25,000 nucleotides of DNA from Halisarca cf. caerulea (taxonomy: Eukaryota > Porifera > Demospongiae > Chondrillida > Halisarcidae). The position numbers and the translations under genes were made by a program. This document shows positions 8,201-20,229 of this stretch, piece after piece; the stretch's first letter is position 1; each line of letters begins with the position of its first letter. The DNA lies in NCBI GenBank assembly GCA_963170055.1, contig CAUJGJ010000025.1, forward strand, positions 2,036,401 to 2,061,400, read 5' to 3'. The notes below the pieces were generated by a model that saw nothing but the letters and a program-made list of their open reading frames with translations, ran no database searches and was not told where the DNA came from.

Positions 8201-9520
8201 TGTTGTGTCGATCATGTGCAGGCATGCCATAAGCATTACTTATGAGAAAAAAACTGATTCCAAGTGGAGGCAGTGAGGTTGGGATGCTGGAAAGTGGACA
8301 GAGTGCAGAGAGGACATACAAATGTGTATGCGTATGTTACATACATAGTAAGGAAAGGAGATCCGAATCATGAATGGAATATATAGCAGCAATGAAATGG
8401 TTCTAGTCAAAACTCTTGCAAGATTCTCAGCTAACACTGATACAACAATACTCTATTGTTCTCTCCACATGTTCTCACTCCTCCCATATACGCACTACAG
8501 GAGAACTTGCTAGTAAGTACCTGGTTTAGTGCGTACTCCTGGATAGTAAGTACTCCTCATTCTGTCCCTGTGTATACATCATGTACACAAACCAACCCTG
8601 ATAGTAAGTACCTGGATTAGTACACACTCCTGGATAGTAAGTACTCCTCATTCTCTCCCTGTGAATACCTCATGCACATAAACCAACCCTGCTAGTAAGT
8701 ACCCCTGATACTGATTTTGTGTCCCCTTCGAGGTATGTACCAAGCAAGCTTCACTGTATACAATAATCAACTCAACAAAGTTAAGGAACAGACATAAAGC
8801 TGACTGTTGAGTAGGTCACACAAGGGTTCTAAGGTACATACGAGTACTGCATGCACATAGAAATACAGAACAAATATACACATACAAATGTACATACAAG
8901 CACACATAACAACAGCAAGAACAATGGCAGTAAACAACAAGAAGGAAATACAACAACAAAGACAAGAAGAAAAGAACAACAACACATGAATGCACACTTG
9001 CCGTAGCCTGTATGTACACACATGTCAGAACCCAGTGATGATGTCAGCTACATGTGTATGCACACATGTCAGAACCCAGTGATGGTGTCAGCTACATGTG
9101 TATGCACACACAGTCAGAACCCAGTGATGGTGTCAGCTACATGTGTATGCACACATGTCAGAACCCAGTGATGGTGTCAGCTACATGTGTATGCACACAC
9201 ATTGTCAGAACCCAGTGATGGTGTCAGCTACATGTGTATGCACACACATTGTCAGAACCCAGTGATGGTGTCAGCTACATGTGTATGCACACATGTCAGA
9301 ACCCAGTGATGGTGTCAGCTACATGTGTATGCACACATGTCAGAACCCAGTGATGGTGTCAGCTACATGTGTGTATATGCACACACAGTGTCAGAACCCA
9401 GTGATGGTGTCAGCTACATGCATATGTAGCTTACGAGATGTTCTTGGCTTCATTGATCTTCACAATAAGAACTGTACTCTCGTAAAGGTCCCCCACCTGA
9501 GAGCGATTCTGCCCAGCCAT
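746..9520 (-). CDS. GAP1-family Ras GTPase-activating protein (C2-C2-RasGAP), 3' part outside window
   Basis: Members of this family (RASA2, RASA3, RASA4, RASAL1) dock on membranes through C2 and PH domains and stimulate GTP hydrolysis by Ras or Rap. Ten exons join in frame: 9520-9435, 8185-8132, 5809-5693, 5161-5005, 4594-4557, 4398-4317, 3321-3187, 2982-2882, 2741-2621, 896-746 (1042 nt, 347 codons plus 1 nt). All junctions are GT/AG with matching phase. Residues about 13-105 form C2A ([20 protein letters not shown] is highly characteristic), about 139-245 form C2B ([14 protein letters not shown], then VLDSDKF), and the GSLRIKV-type linker leads into the RasGAP domain from about residue 300. 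The arginine finger, PH and Btk regions would lie left of base 746 and were not found in 1-745. Which of the four vertebrate paralogues it is closest to cannot be decided here. The start ATG follows an AG splice acceptor in a good context (GCAGCATGG), so the 5' UTR is probably spliced. Confidence 0.9.
1214..1324. mobile_element. Small hairpin MITE (TAGTTGTATCC type)
   Basis: Inverted arms TAGTTGCATCCCTCGCAAG and CTTGCGAGGGATACAACTA (one mismatch) over 111 bp. No clear target duplication. Confidence 0.65.
1352..1558. mobile_element. MITE, TACCGTATATCC family, copy 2 (opposite orientation)
   Basis: The interior (GCACAGCAAGGACAAAGCAT, AGTAAGTAGG) is the reverse complement of the element at 300-520. 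The left end TACCGTATATCCGG is intact; the right end (GGATATAAGGCA) has decayed. Confidence 0.8.
1718..2175 (-). mobile_element. Internally deleted pogo/Tigger-like DNA transposon
   Basis: The right part on the minus strand reads ATTCGACTTATCCAGACTCCACTG at its end, typical of pogo/Tigger 3' termini, next to a TA. The other end holds decayed TTCGAGTAATTTGAATTTTGATAA and TATAACTCGAG units, as in the 5' leaders of these elements. A transposase fragment lies between. It is inserted in the GAP1 intron between the exons at 2621 and 896. Confidence 0.7.
1873..2059 (-). pseudogene. Broken pogo-type transposase N-terminus (helix-turn-helix)
   Basis: From an ATG at 2059 the minus strand reads [19 protein letters not shown], a TAG stop, then KKKEIARN, two or three drifted residues, and IPNTLSTI. 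This is the CENP-B/pogo N-terminal HTH pattern (LxLKxKxEIIxxVE...KKxIAxxFxIPxxTLSTI). It is non-functional because of the in-frame stop and loss of everything downstream. Confidence 0.65.
2451..2593. repeat. (CA)n microsatellite
   Basis: An imperfect CA run with single T or A interruptions, in a GAP1 intron. Confidence 0.98.
2621..2741 (-). CDS. GAP1 gene, linker to RasGAP domain
   Basis: Forty codons beginning [20 protein letters not shown], which matches the conserved GSLRLxVxYxExxxLPS segment ahead of the RasGAP domain. The donor is consensus GTAAGT and the acceptor has a strong tract (TTTTCCTCTGTCTCAG). Confidence 0.93.
2761..2842. repeat. (GT)n microsatellite
   Basis: Near-perfect GT run 20 bp upstream (minus sense, as CA) of the exon acceptor at 2741. 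Confidence 0.98.
2882..2982 (-). CDS. GAP1 gene, end of C2B
   Basis: Thirty-three codons plus two bases, from INIDLSEL to NGHKK, including the final strand YRTWVRLG that corresponds to the WFRL strand of family members. The donor is consensus GTAAGT. Confidence 0.88.
3090..3186. repeat. (CA)n microsatellite forming a splice donor
   Basis: On the minus strand this is a GT run whose first GT is the donor of exon 3321-3187. Confidence 0.98.
3187..3321 (-). CDS. GAP1 gene, C2B exon with loop 3
   Basis: Forty-five codons, phase 0 at both ends. [13 protein letters not shown] is a typical C2 strand, and [13 protein letters not shown] supplies the loop-3 acidic residues. The donor is again the first GT of a long GT repeat (CAG/GTGTGTGT). 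Confidence 0.93.
3494..3673. mobile_element. pogo-like MITE, copy A (180 bp, TA-flanked)
   Basis: Ends CAGTGAAAGCTCTCTAATCC and GGATTAGAGAGGTTTCACTG, TA on both sides. Same family and length as 18412-18591, in opposite orientation. Confidence 0.85.
3751..3834. repeat. (CA)n microsatellite left of the hAT-like element
   Basis: A CA run with CG interruptions, resumed at 4146 after the inserted element. Confidence 0.95.
3835..4145. mobile_element. hAT-like non-autonomous element inside a (CA)n tract
   Basis: Ends TAGGGTTGGCC and GCCCATCCCTA are imperfect inverted repeats of the hAT type. The 311-bp insert interrupts a CA microsatellite, so an 8-bp duplication of CA repeats on both sides is compatible but cannot be proved. 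Rich in ATCATGAT and ATCG blocks. Confidence 0.65.
4146..4316. repeat. (CA)n microsatellite forming a splice donor
   Basis: CA run with CACACCACACAC variants. On the minus strand its first GT is the donor of exon 4398-4317. Confidence 0.98.
4317..4398 (-). CDS. GAP1 gene, C2B calcium-loop exon
   Basis: Twenty-seven codons, [19 protein letters not shown] and onward to TTTK. It carries both loop-1 aspartates expected of a calcium-binding C2 domain. The donor is formed directly by the start of a GT microsatellite (AAG/GTGTGTGTGG). Confidence 0.92.
4557..4594 (-). CDS. GAP1 gene, small C2B exon
   Basis: Only 38 nt: [12 protein letters not shown] plus two bases of an arginine codon. It gives the first strand of C2B and joins seamlessly to DLAPKDNSG in the next exon. 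The donor is GTGAGG and the acceptor TGTATAG. Confidence 0.82.
4757..4890. repeat. (GT)n microsatellite
   Basis: GT run with GC and AT interruptions in a GAP1 intron. Confidence 0.98.
5005..5161 (-). CDS. GAP1 gene, end of C2A and inter-C2 strand
   Basis: Fifty-two codons from GKESIGKV to LIRDEK, including DEVQGEV, which matches the conserved EVQGE of the family. The donor is GTACGT. The acceptor is the unusual (CA)n-ATGTACAG, with no pyrimidine tract. Confidence 0.9.
5169..5215. repeat. (GT)n microsatellite at a splice acceptor
   Basis: Read on the minus strand as CA, it ends 7 bp before the acceptor of exon 5161-5005. Confidence 0.98.
5693..5809 (-). CDS. GAP1 gene, C2A exon 3
   Basis: Thirty-eight codons containing [13 protein letters not shown], a signature of the first C2 domain in GAP1 proteins, then [10 protein letters not shown]. 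The acceptor is CCCCTTGCAG and the donor GTGAGC, which leaves two bases (AA) for a lysine completed in the next exon. Confidence 0.92.
6164..6249. mobile_element. Small hairpin MITE (AATAGTTGTATCC type)
   Basis: Arms AATAGTTGTTTCCTGCCTTG and CAAGGCAGGATACAACTATT (one mismatch) over 86 bp. End sequence is related to the element at 1214-1324. Confidence 0.65.
6250..6940. other. Intronic stretch with nothing recognised
   Basis: Lies in the GAP1 intron between exons at 8132 and 5809. Contains a run of about 13 G at 6456 but no exon, TE protein or tandem array that I can support. Confidence 0.6.
6946..7047. mobile_element. Small hairpin MITE (AATAGCTAAAGTAC type)
   Basis: Inverted ends AATAGCTAAAGTAC and GTACTTTAACTATT, continuing through AGGTGGGCT / AGCCCACCT. 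It abuts the (TACA)n tract on the right. Confidence 0.6.
7045..7275. repeat. (TACA)n tetranucleotide tract
   Basis: TACA and TACG units over about 230 bp; produces spurious Met-Tyr-Val-Cys frames. Confidence 0.97.
7337..7521. mobile_element. pogo-like MITE (CAGTCCAACCTCATTAAGA)
   Basis: Ends CAGTCCAACCTCATTAAGA and TCTTAATGAGGTTCCTCTG over 185 bp. Confidence 0.7.
7594..8016. repeat. 31/32-bp minisatellite, about 13 copies, with four-unit higher-order period
   Basis: The unit is TGTTATAGAGAGGTGCCCAC followed by TACTC and six or seven G. Units with six and seven G alternate. A variant GTGCTC or GTACTC recurs at about 7731, 7857 and 7983, every 126 bp. Lies in the GAP1 intron between the exons at 8132 and 5809. 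Confidence 0.95.
8132..8185 (-). CDS. GAP1 gene, C2A exon 2
   Basis: Seventeen codons ([17 protein letters not shown]) with split codons on both sides. The acceptor CCCCTTGTAG and donor GTACGT are clear. DPF matches the DPY motif of C2 domains, and the next exon continues with the ARTATV-type strand found in RASAL1 and RASA4. Confidence 0.85.
8511..8706. repeat. 91-bp tandem duplication
   Basis: TAGTAAGTACCTGG starts copies at 8511 and 8602, with a partial third at 8693. Copies differ at a few bases. Lies in the GAP1 intron. Confidence 0.9.
9014..9428. repeat. 44-50-bp minisatellite, nine copies
   Basis: The core GTCAGAACCCAGTGATGGTG followed by TCAGCTACATGTG repeats nine times. The array ends at the donor of the first coding exon of the GAP1 gene. 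Confidence 0.95.
9435..9520 (-). CDS. GAP1 gene, first coding exon (start of C2A)
   Basis: Encodes residues 1-28 plus two bases, starting [17 protein letters not shown] and ending in EAKNIS, the first strands of a C2 domain. The donor is GTAAGC. A pyrimidine-rich acceptor (CCCTTCAACAG) ends 5 bp before the ATG, so this exon is not the transcript start. The last unit of the intronic minisatellite runs up to the donor. Confidence 0.75.
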
Positions 9521-10003
9521 GCTGCCTGTTGAAGGGACAAGAATGTAACAAACGCATACAATGACATGCGTACATATGTAGATATGTACATACACACAGT
9601 AGGTCCCTAGGAAGATCAACAAACATCCATACATTGGTATTCAAGAAGCCCAGGTAGGTATGTACGTATACTCCTATACAAAGATGTACAAACATCAGCA
9701 AAGATTCACATTTTAATGAACATATACATACATAATATGTACGTACTCCAGTATGTACATGCAATACACACATATGTATGTACACATGTATGCACATACG
9801 TATGTTTGTACATACATACATACGTACATACAGTATGATCATGGAAGCATAAAAGGAATCTATGTACTAAGATTGAGTGCGAAATAGAGGACACACTTGA
9901 ATTTTACATGGAATGGAACTTGCGCATTTTTCACAGACAGAATGCATATGTGCAGACATACATACACACATTGTAATATGCGAATAAACGTATGTATGTA
10001 CGC

Positions 10004-10235
<232 letters not shown>

Positions 10236-10561
10236 CATCAGTCACTCAATCAATAATTACTCAAGTGCACCGAACTATCTAAAGCACCAGGAATAGAGCA
10301 GTCCCATACAGCATTATACTGTATATACCAGTTTATCACTGCACACCTCCCAAAGATACACAAGTCCTAACTTAAAACCAGCCAACTCAAACTCAACACT
10401 CTTAAACACGAAACCACACTTCATTGAAGGATTGGATCTCTCACACACTGTTATCCCATTCATCAGATTCCACACCTCTGCAGTCTCACCTTACACAGCA
10501 GTATTGATGGGGTTGTAATCAGGACAATAACCTGACCACAATTCATAGACGTTTAAGACTT

Positions 10562-10637
<76 letters not shown>

Positions 10638-10670
10638 TGCGTGTGTGTGTGTGTGTGCATGCGTGCGTGC

Positions 10671-10740
<70 letters not shown>

Positions 10741-11340
10741 ATATGTGCGTATGTATGCTGCGTATGTACTGTAAGTATGTGAAAGTATTACATGTAATTA
10801 ATCGCCACATTCCACTGACACATTATATACAGGTTCACAGTATAGAGTATCACAACATACAACCCTTTACGACCGTTAACAGATCCATACCTACATACCT
10901 GTGCAGATATGCGGTGACAGCTACGTATGTACGTACATTACACATAGTTACAGATACATACACACACAATCCATGTACTGGGAAATGTACGTGTAGGTAT
11001 GTACGTTAGTACGTATGTACATATTCAATGAGAATCATATCAGTGGTTACTCACACCATGGACACTTCAAACTACGTAACGTAGTTTAGAGGGTCTACGC
11101 TCACACGCAGCCCCTACAATGTCACACTATGCCAGACACAAGACAATACAAACCCCCTTCTGCCAACGGCAAACGATTCGCTCAATCACAGCTCTAGGCA
11201 TGTGGGTCATAGTGTACATTGAATCCTCCAGGTGAAGGCCACACCAAAGATCCAACCCTTGTGTGTACGTACATACGTACTGGTTGCTATAGACAGGTGG
11301 CTGCTTATAGAGGGAACAAGCAGTACATTGCTGGCATTAC
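10236..11340. other. Non-coding stretch, nothing recognised besides the GT tract
   Basis: Inside the proposed first intron of the GAP1 gene. AAACTACGT/ACGTAGTTT at about 11070 is a short inverted repeat. No exon supported. Confidence 0.5.
10563..10741. repeat. (GT)n microsatellite
   Basis: GT run with a central GCATGCGTGCGTGCG block. Confidence 0.98.
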
Positions 11341-11360
11341 AGCCAAGAGAGTCGGGCTGG

Positions 11361-11615
11361 GCTAACTAAGAGTGTGTGCAAATCAGGAGTGTGTGCTAAC
11401 CAGGAGTGTGTGCTAACCAGGAGTGTGTGCTAATCAGGAGTGTGCACTAACTAGGAGTGTGTACTAACCAGGAGTGTGCACTAATCAGGAGTGTGCGCTA
11501 ACCAGGAGTGTGCGCTAACAAGGAGTGTGTGCTAACCAGGAGTGTGCGCTAACCAGGAGTGTGTGCTAACCAGGAGTGTGCACTAACCAGGAGTGTGCAC
11601 TAATCAGGAGCGTGG
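11361..11615. repeat. 17-bp minisatellite, about 15 copies
   Basis: The unit CTAACCAGGAGTGTGTG with AAC/AAT and TGTG/TGCG/TGCA variants. Lies inside the proposed first intron of the GAP1 gene. Confidence 0.95.
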
Positions 11616-11619
11616 GTTA

Positions 11620-12042
11620 TACTGTAAGACACAGACTAATAGAGAAATACTGTAGAACCACTTTCTCACATTAATCTACGTATGTACATATGCAGGTATG
11701 TACGTATGTATGAACATATGTATGTAGGTCAGTACGCAGTCATAAAATGTTCATGTTCGCATGACATATACAGTATGTACGTACATATGTACACATCTAC
11801 GTACTGGTTGACTGGTTATCTTGCAATCCGGTTGGTTTTGAAAAACATAAACAGCTTAACTCTAAATGCAAACATTTCAAATATGAAAATGAAACTAAAT
11901 TAGGTCTTGGAAGGATCTCCAAAAGTTACTGTAAGTTAAAACCAACCATAATGAAATTACAATTACATACATATAAGTCATCATAATACGTACGTACTTA
12001 TGTATATGGAACAGTACAAACATGTTACTCCAAGCAAACGTG

Positions 12043-12085
<43 letters not shown>

Positions 12086-12600
12086 CACACACACACACAC
12101 ACAAAACACACGCACACACACATTCACACACACACACACACACTCACACACACACACACACACACACAGAGCAATGCAAAGGATTTTAATGAACACTGTG
12201 AATAGGAAGAACCACACTAGGCACGCATATAAGTAGCATTCTTGTACCAGATACATAATAGACGATCAAGTGACATCAATGGAGAGGAAGTCTTGAATGA
12301 AGGATGGAAACCTTCAAAGATAGAGAGAGGCTATATTGGGAGCTGAATCTGTATGTGAAGCATCTCCTGTGGTCACTTCAGTGAACAGTCCTCAGACCAA
12401 ACAATGGAACCAATGAAAGACAAACACAAGCATAATAGCTTCGATACATGCAGTAGAGCCTGCCTCAAAGACCTCCTATACAGAAGACCCCACTGTCTTC
12501 AGTGACCATTGCAGGATGGTCCATGGGTCAATGCAGTGACAGAGACACACCTTGGTACAAGGACCTGTTTTGTGAAGATCATAACTACTGTGGGTGCACA
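11620..12600. other. Non-coding stretch, nothing recognised besides the CA tract
   Basis: No coding exon seen. CAGTAGAGCCTGCCTCAAAG near 12452 resembles one end of a pogo-like MITE without a partner end. Confidence 0.5.
12043..12170. repeat. (CA)n microsatellite
   Basis: CA run with AAAACACA and TTCACA interruptions. Confidence 0.97.
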
Positions 12601-12613
12601 TACACACAAGACA

Positions 12614-12645
<32 letters not shown>

Positions 12646-12731
12646 ACACAGACACACACACACACACACACACACACAACACACACACACACACACGTAC
12701 ACACACACACACACACACATGCACGCACTCA

Positions 12732-12793
<62 letters not shown>
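12600..12793. repeat. (CA)n microsatellite
   Basis: Compound CA run with GTA, CAGA and ATGCACGCACTC interruptions. Confidence 0.97.
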
Positions 12794-12796
<3 letters not shown>

Positions 12797-13077
12797 GGTA
12801 CTCTGTTACAAACCAAAGCCAAATGAAACAAAAGTTGATCTGAACATCCCCGGTGTAAGTAATGACACCCCACTGTCTTTAGATGCTTGCAGAGTCACAG
12901 GTGTATGCGTGAAACCACACGCCCTTAGCATGAAGCATTAGTCAGCAGTCAGTTCTGTACACAGCACACACAGCACAAACAGACTCAGAACCCTGACCCC
13001 AAACTGGGAGATGTAAACTGGAGATACCTGACTGGAATTAATAGAGCTTAACATGCACTAACACAGTCTCATACCAT

Positions 13078-13240
13078 AATACGTATATGCTTTACTTTTC
13101 AGGTGGTTTTATGTTTGCGGTTTTCGTGGATCAGAAGCCATCTGTGAAAGTTCATATCTGTGAAAATTGTTTTTTTTTGTGCAATTGCAAAACATGGCCG
13201 TCCGCAAATACAAAAATGCAAAATCAAAGATCTGCGAAGG
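13078..13240. mobile_element. Decayed copy of the TACCGTATACGC MITE family
   Basis: Shares GAAGCCATC..GTGAAAGTT and AAAACATGGCCGTCCGCAAA with the element at 22879-23083. The left end is diverged and the right end is not found. Confidence 0.6.
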
Positions 13241-13279
13241 TTTCCCCTTGCTATAGTTCAAGCATACGTATGTATATGG

Positions 13280-13323
13280 CATCATAGACACTCTATACTA
13301 TGTAGTATAGAGTGTCTATGATG
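13280..13323. repeat. Perfect 44-bp palindrome (21-bp arms, 2-bp spacer)
   Basis: 13280-13300 is the exact reverse complement of 13303-13323 around TG. It begins CATCATAGACACTC and ends GAGTGTCTATGATG. Confidence 0.95.
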
Positions 13324-13405
13324 GTACACTCCTCACTCTATCCTTGAGTCATGAACAATACGTAAACCAGTACATACAGCAAGGACCTCCAAAAAACACA
13401 ATGTA

Positions 13406-13580
13406 CAGTCATGCCTGGGTTATCCGACACAGTTTGTAGCCAAAATACTTGTCGGATAACAGAGGTTGCTGGATAAGTGAGGCAGATTTGTGTACATGGA
13501 GATAGTCAGTGCTGCTGAATTGATGGTCGGATAAATCAGGTTTCCGGATATCTCAAGTCCGGATAACCCAGGCGTGACTG
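13406..13580. mobile_element. pogo-like MITE (CAGTCATGCCTGGGTTATCC), TA-flanked
   Basis: Ends CAGTCATGCCTGGGTTATCC and GGATAACCCAGGCGTGACTG with TA at 13404-13405 and 13581-13582. Contains repeated CGGATAA units typical of Tigger-type elements. Confidence 0.85.
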
Positions 13581-13711
13581 TAATAACAAATTTTGCGTCC
13601 TTTTTGAGGTAGATACGTACATACGTATGTACGGACGTATGTACATATGTGTTTGGTGTAAAAGAAGCTCCACTGCACCAAATGAACAGTTGCACATCTC
13701 AAAATGAATAC

Positions 13712-13796
13712 TAGTCTCACGTCGCGCAGACGCCGACCGTGTGACGTCATAATAAAAAAATGGAGGCGAGAATAGGGTCTGTGCGACGCAAGACTA
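13712..13796. mobile_element. 85-bp hairpin MITE with a perfect 9-bp target duplication
   Basis: Arms TAGTCTCACGTCGCGCAGAC and GTCTGTGCGACGCAAGACTA form a hairpin. AATGAATAC is duplicated exactly at 13703-13711 and 13797-13805. A 9-bp duplication fits Mutator-type insertion. Confidence 0.85.
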
Positions 13797-13948
13797 AATG
13801 AATACCACTGGCTGCCATTTTAGTAACAAGACACCAGCCTGGCTTGCTAGACTATCCACTACTATCTCACATGTGAAACAGAGACAATGTGGTTAGATGG
13901 ACAGGGTGCCATTTTAGCAACTACACAGTGTACCATTTGCCCATTGGT

Positions 13949-14080
<132 letters not shown>

Positions 14081-14250
14081 CGCAGCCACTTGCCCAGGGG
14101 ACACGTGTCCATAGGTAATCATAGGACTTCACTGCTTATGGTACAGAAGACAACTCAATGCCCCCAATAGATCTCTCCAAATGTGGGAACATAGAAAGTA
14201 GTAAATTTCCATAATGATACAAGTCTGGCTTCCCCTATCAGCATAGCACA

Positions 14251-14460
14251 CAGTGGAACCTCCAAATAAAGGACACTGTGGGGATAATATATATTCAGGC
14301 ATTTCGTCCTTTGTAGAGAGATTGTCCTCTTCTTGAGGCTTGTGCAAACGTATAGGAACCATAGAGATGAGATACATTCAGGACTGTAGTCACATCCTTT
14401 GTAGAGGAGAGGTGTACTGTACTGTATCCTATCGGAGATTGACTATCGGAGGCTCTACTG
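14251..14460. mobile_element. pogo-like MITE (CAGTGGAACCTCC)
   Basis: Ends CAGTGGAACCTCC and GGAGGCTCTACTG over 210 bp, with internal GTCCTTTGTAGAG repeated. Confidence 0.7.
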
Positions 14461-14529
14461 TGGGGTGGAACCTCTGTGCAAAGACCACCTTGGGACAAGC
14501 CCTGGTGCTTGCTGTAGACAGGTGAACAT

Positions 14530-14700
14530 TTTACATACGGACACACTTTAATATGTGCATACGTATGTAAATACATACATATGTATGTACGTACATATGT
14601 ATGTATGTACGTACATACGTATGTACGTACATACGTACGTATGTATGTATGTACATATGTGTGTATGTATGTATATACGTACATACGTATGTAGGTAAGT
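14530..14700. repeat. TATGTACGTACA-type tetranucleotide tract
   Basis: Mixed TACA/TACG/TATG units, self-complementary. Confidence 0.9.
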
Positions 14701-14825
14701 GAAAAACACATCTTGAAATCATTCTGGCCAAAACAATTTATCTGCTTAGGCAAGAGATAGCTTGGTACATGGAACATTGTAAGCAGATTACCCTACATCT
14801 GTGCACTGACTGTACTTGAACTACT

Positions 14826-14841
14826 TTGTGTGTGTGTGCAT

Positions 14842-14889
<48 letters not shown>

Positions 14890-14896
14890 AGTGTGT
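14826..14896. repeat. (GT)n microsatellite
   Basis: GT run with GCATG and CA interruptions. Confidence 0.95.
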
Positions 14897-14899
14897 AAG

Positions 14900-15530
14900 T
14901 GAGTTGTCCTCGGTGTTATCTACATAATATGCACATCTACATTCACACACAAAACACATAGTCCCTCCAAAGGGGGGTACTACTTAGCAGGTATAGTTGC
15001 ACACCTCAACTTGTATAAAACCGTGTACAAAGGAACAAAAACGACCCTTTCTAGATAATCCTTCGTTGACATAGGAGAGGACCTACTACTGTTCTATGTT
15101 GATACGAGTGGTAGGTGGGTACGCATCTACGTGGAGAACAACCTACTTACTCGAGGTTTGTCGTATCTGTGGTCATACGCACGGTAGCTCTCACATGTAA
15201 AGAGTGTAAGTCGCGGGAAAAGCGGACAAAACCCACCATATCACGAACTTCCAAACAAGTCGAATAGAACAGTCCCCTAGTCTGAAAATACGACTTGAAA
15301 ATTAAGTCATCTGTAAAAGTGAGGAGTAAACGAAGGAAACACTACTACATAAGGAACTATTCCGTTGCGTTAACCTTCACTGGGGCACCAGACAAGACGT
15401 AAACACAAAAAGGAAGGGAAGGAACAAAATACAAAGAGAAAGGAAGGACGGAGTGAATTCACAAGCAGTTTGGACATCTAACGAACAACGGGCTTGTGCT
15501 CTAGATCACTTCAGCAACACACAACACGAC
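14900..15530. other. Unique, non-repetitive stretch left of the candidate GAP1 promoter
   Basis: No microsatellite and more CpG than the rest of the non-coding DNA. On the minus strand it is the start of the proposed first intron. No ORF of note. Confidence 0.5.
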
Positions 15531-15536
15531 ACTTAC

Positions 15537-15580
15537 CCTCTCGATTTCGTCCGACGACAATCTAACCAGGACGTTGTCTG
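15537..15580 (-). promoter_or_regulatory. Candidate 5' non-coding exon and promoter of the GAP1 gene
   Basis: On the minus strand a perfect consensus donor (GAGG/GTAAGT) ends at 15537 in a CpG-rich island (about 15500-15690) that differs from the surrounding repeat-rich DNA. A TATA-like TATTTAA lies at 15616-15610. The only ATG nearby (in ATTATGATTAAT) runs into an early stop. The first coding exon begins at a splice acceptor and needs an upstream exon. The site lies about 330 bp beyond the MAPK7 stop, matching the tight spacing elsewhere. The transcription start is inferred, not seen. Confidence 0.35.
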
Positions 15581-15744
15581 TGAGGATTAATCATAATCGC
15601 CGCGAGCGATTAAATAGACGCCCCAACCCTTATAACAATCCAAAGGTCATCAAAATGCAACGCGCAGACATTCGACCTCTTTAATTGGTATATAGATATT
15701 CAAACCGGCCCGTATAGGTGCAAAATTAATGTACAAAAATTAGA

Positions 15745-15750
15745 TTTAAT
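15745..15750 (-). terminator. MAPK7: Possible MAPK7 poly(A) signal (ATTAAA)
   Basis: An ATTAAA variant hexamer on the minus strand, 120 bp past the MAPK7 stop codon. The motif is common by chance in A+T-rich DNA, so this is weak. Confidence 0.3.
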
Positions 15751-15869
15751 ATATATTCAACTATATAATACATAATGTACTGTACAAGGGACAAGGAAAT
15801 ACACTGAATATACACATACGTATGTATGTACATGTGTCTATTGGGTGCGTGTGACTAAAAAGTCTACTT

Positions 15870-20119
<4,250 letters not shown>

Positions 20120-20229
20120 ATGGCCACTCGATTAGCACCGCTCAATAATGGCATCGGCCGCTATGTTTGCCAGCTGAAGCGATTAACTTTTAACTATTGT
20201 AAGGCTGGAGGAAGCAGTAAAGGAATGAG
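20120..20229 (+). CDS. MRPL43: MRPL43 exon 1
   Basis: Thirty-six codons plus AG of an arginine codon, ending SSKGM before donor GTGATT. Intron 1 is only 70 bp. It is too short and too interrupted to stand out as an ORF, but the [16 protein letters not shown] segment is diagnostic. Confidence 0.9.

Noticed and set aside
8767..9023. Hydrophobic frames ([15 protein letters not shown]) that look membrane-spanning
   Set aside because: They arise from a GTT/CTT-rich strand opposite an AAC/AAG-rich tract. No homologue recognised, no start context.
9014..9428. CRISPR-like regular array (also 7594-8016 and 11361-11615)
   Set aside because: Units are contiguous tandem copies with no unique spacers, and the window is eukaryotic.
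11060..11090. AAACTACGT/ACGTAGTTT inverted repeat as a regulatory palindrome
   Set aside because: Short (9-bp arms) and isolated, with no terminal motifs or neighbouring promoter.
12452..12540. CAGTAGAGCCTGCCTCAAAG as a pogo-like MITE
   Set aside because: Only one end is visible; no inverted partner was found within 400 bp.
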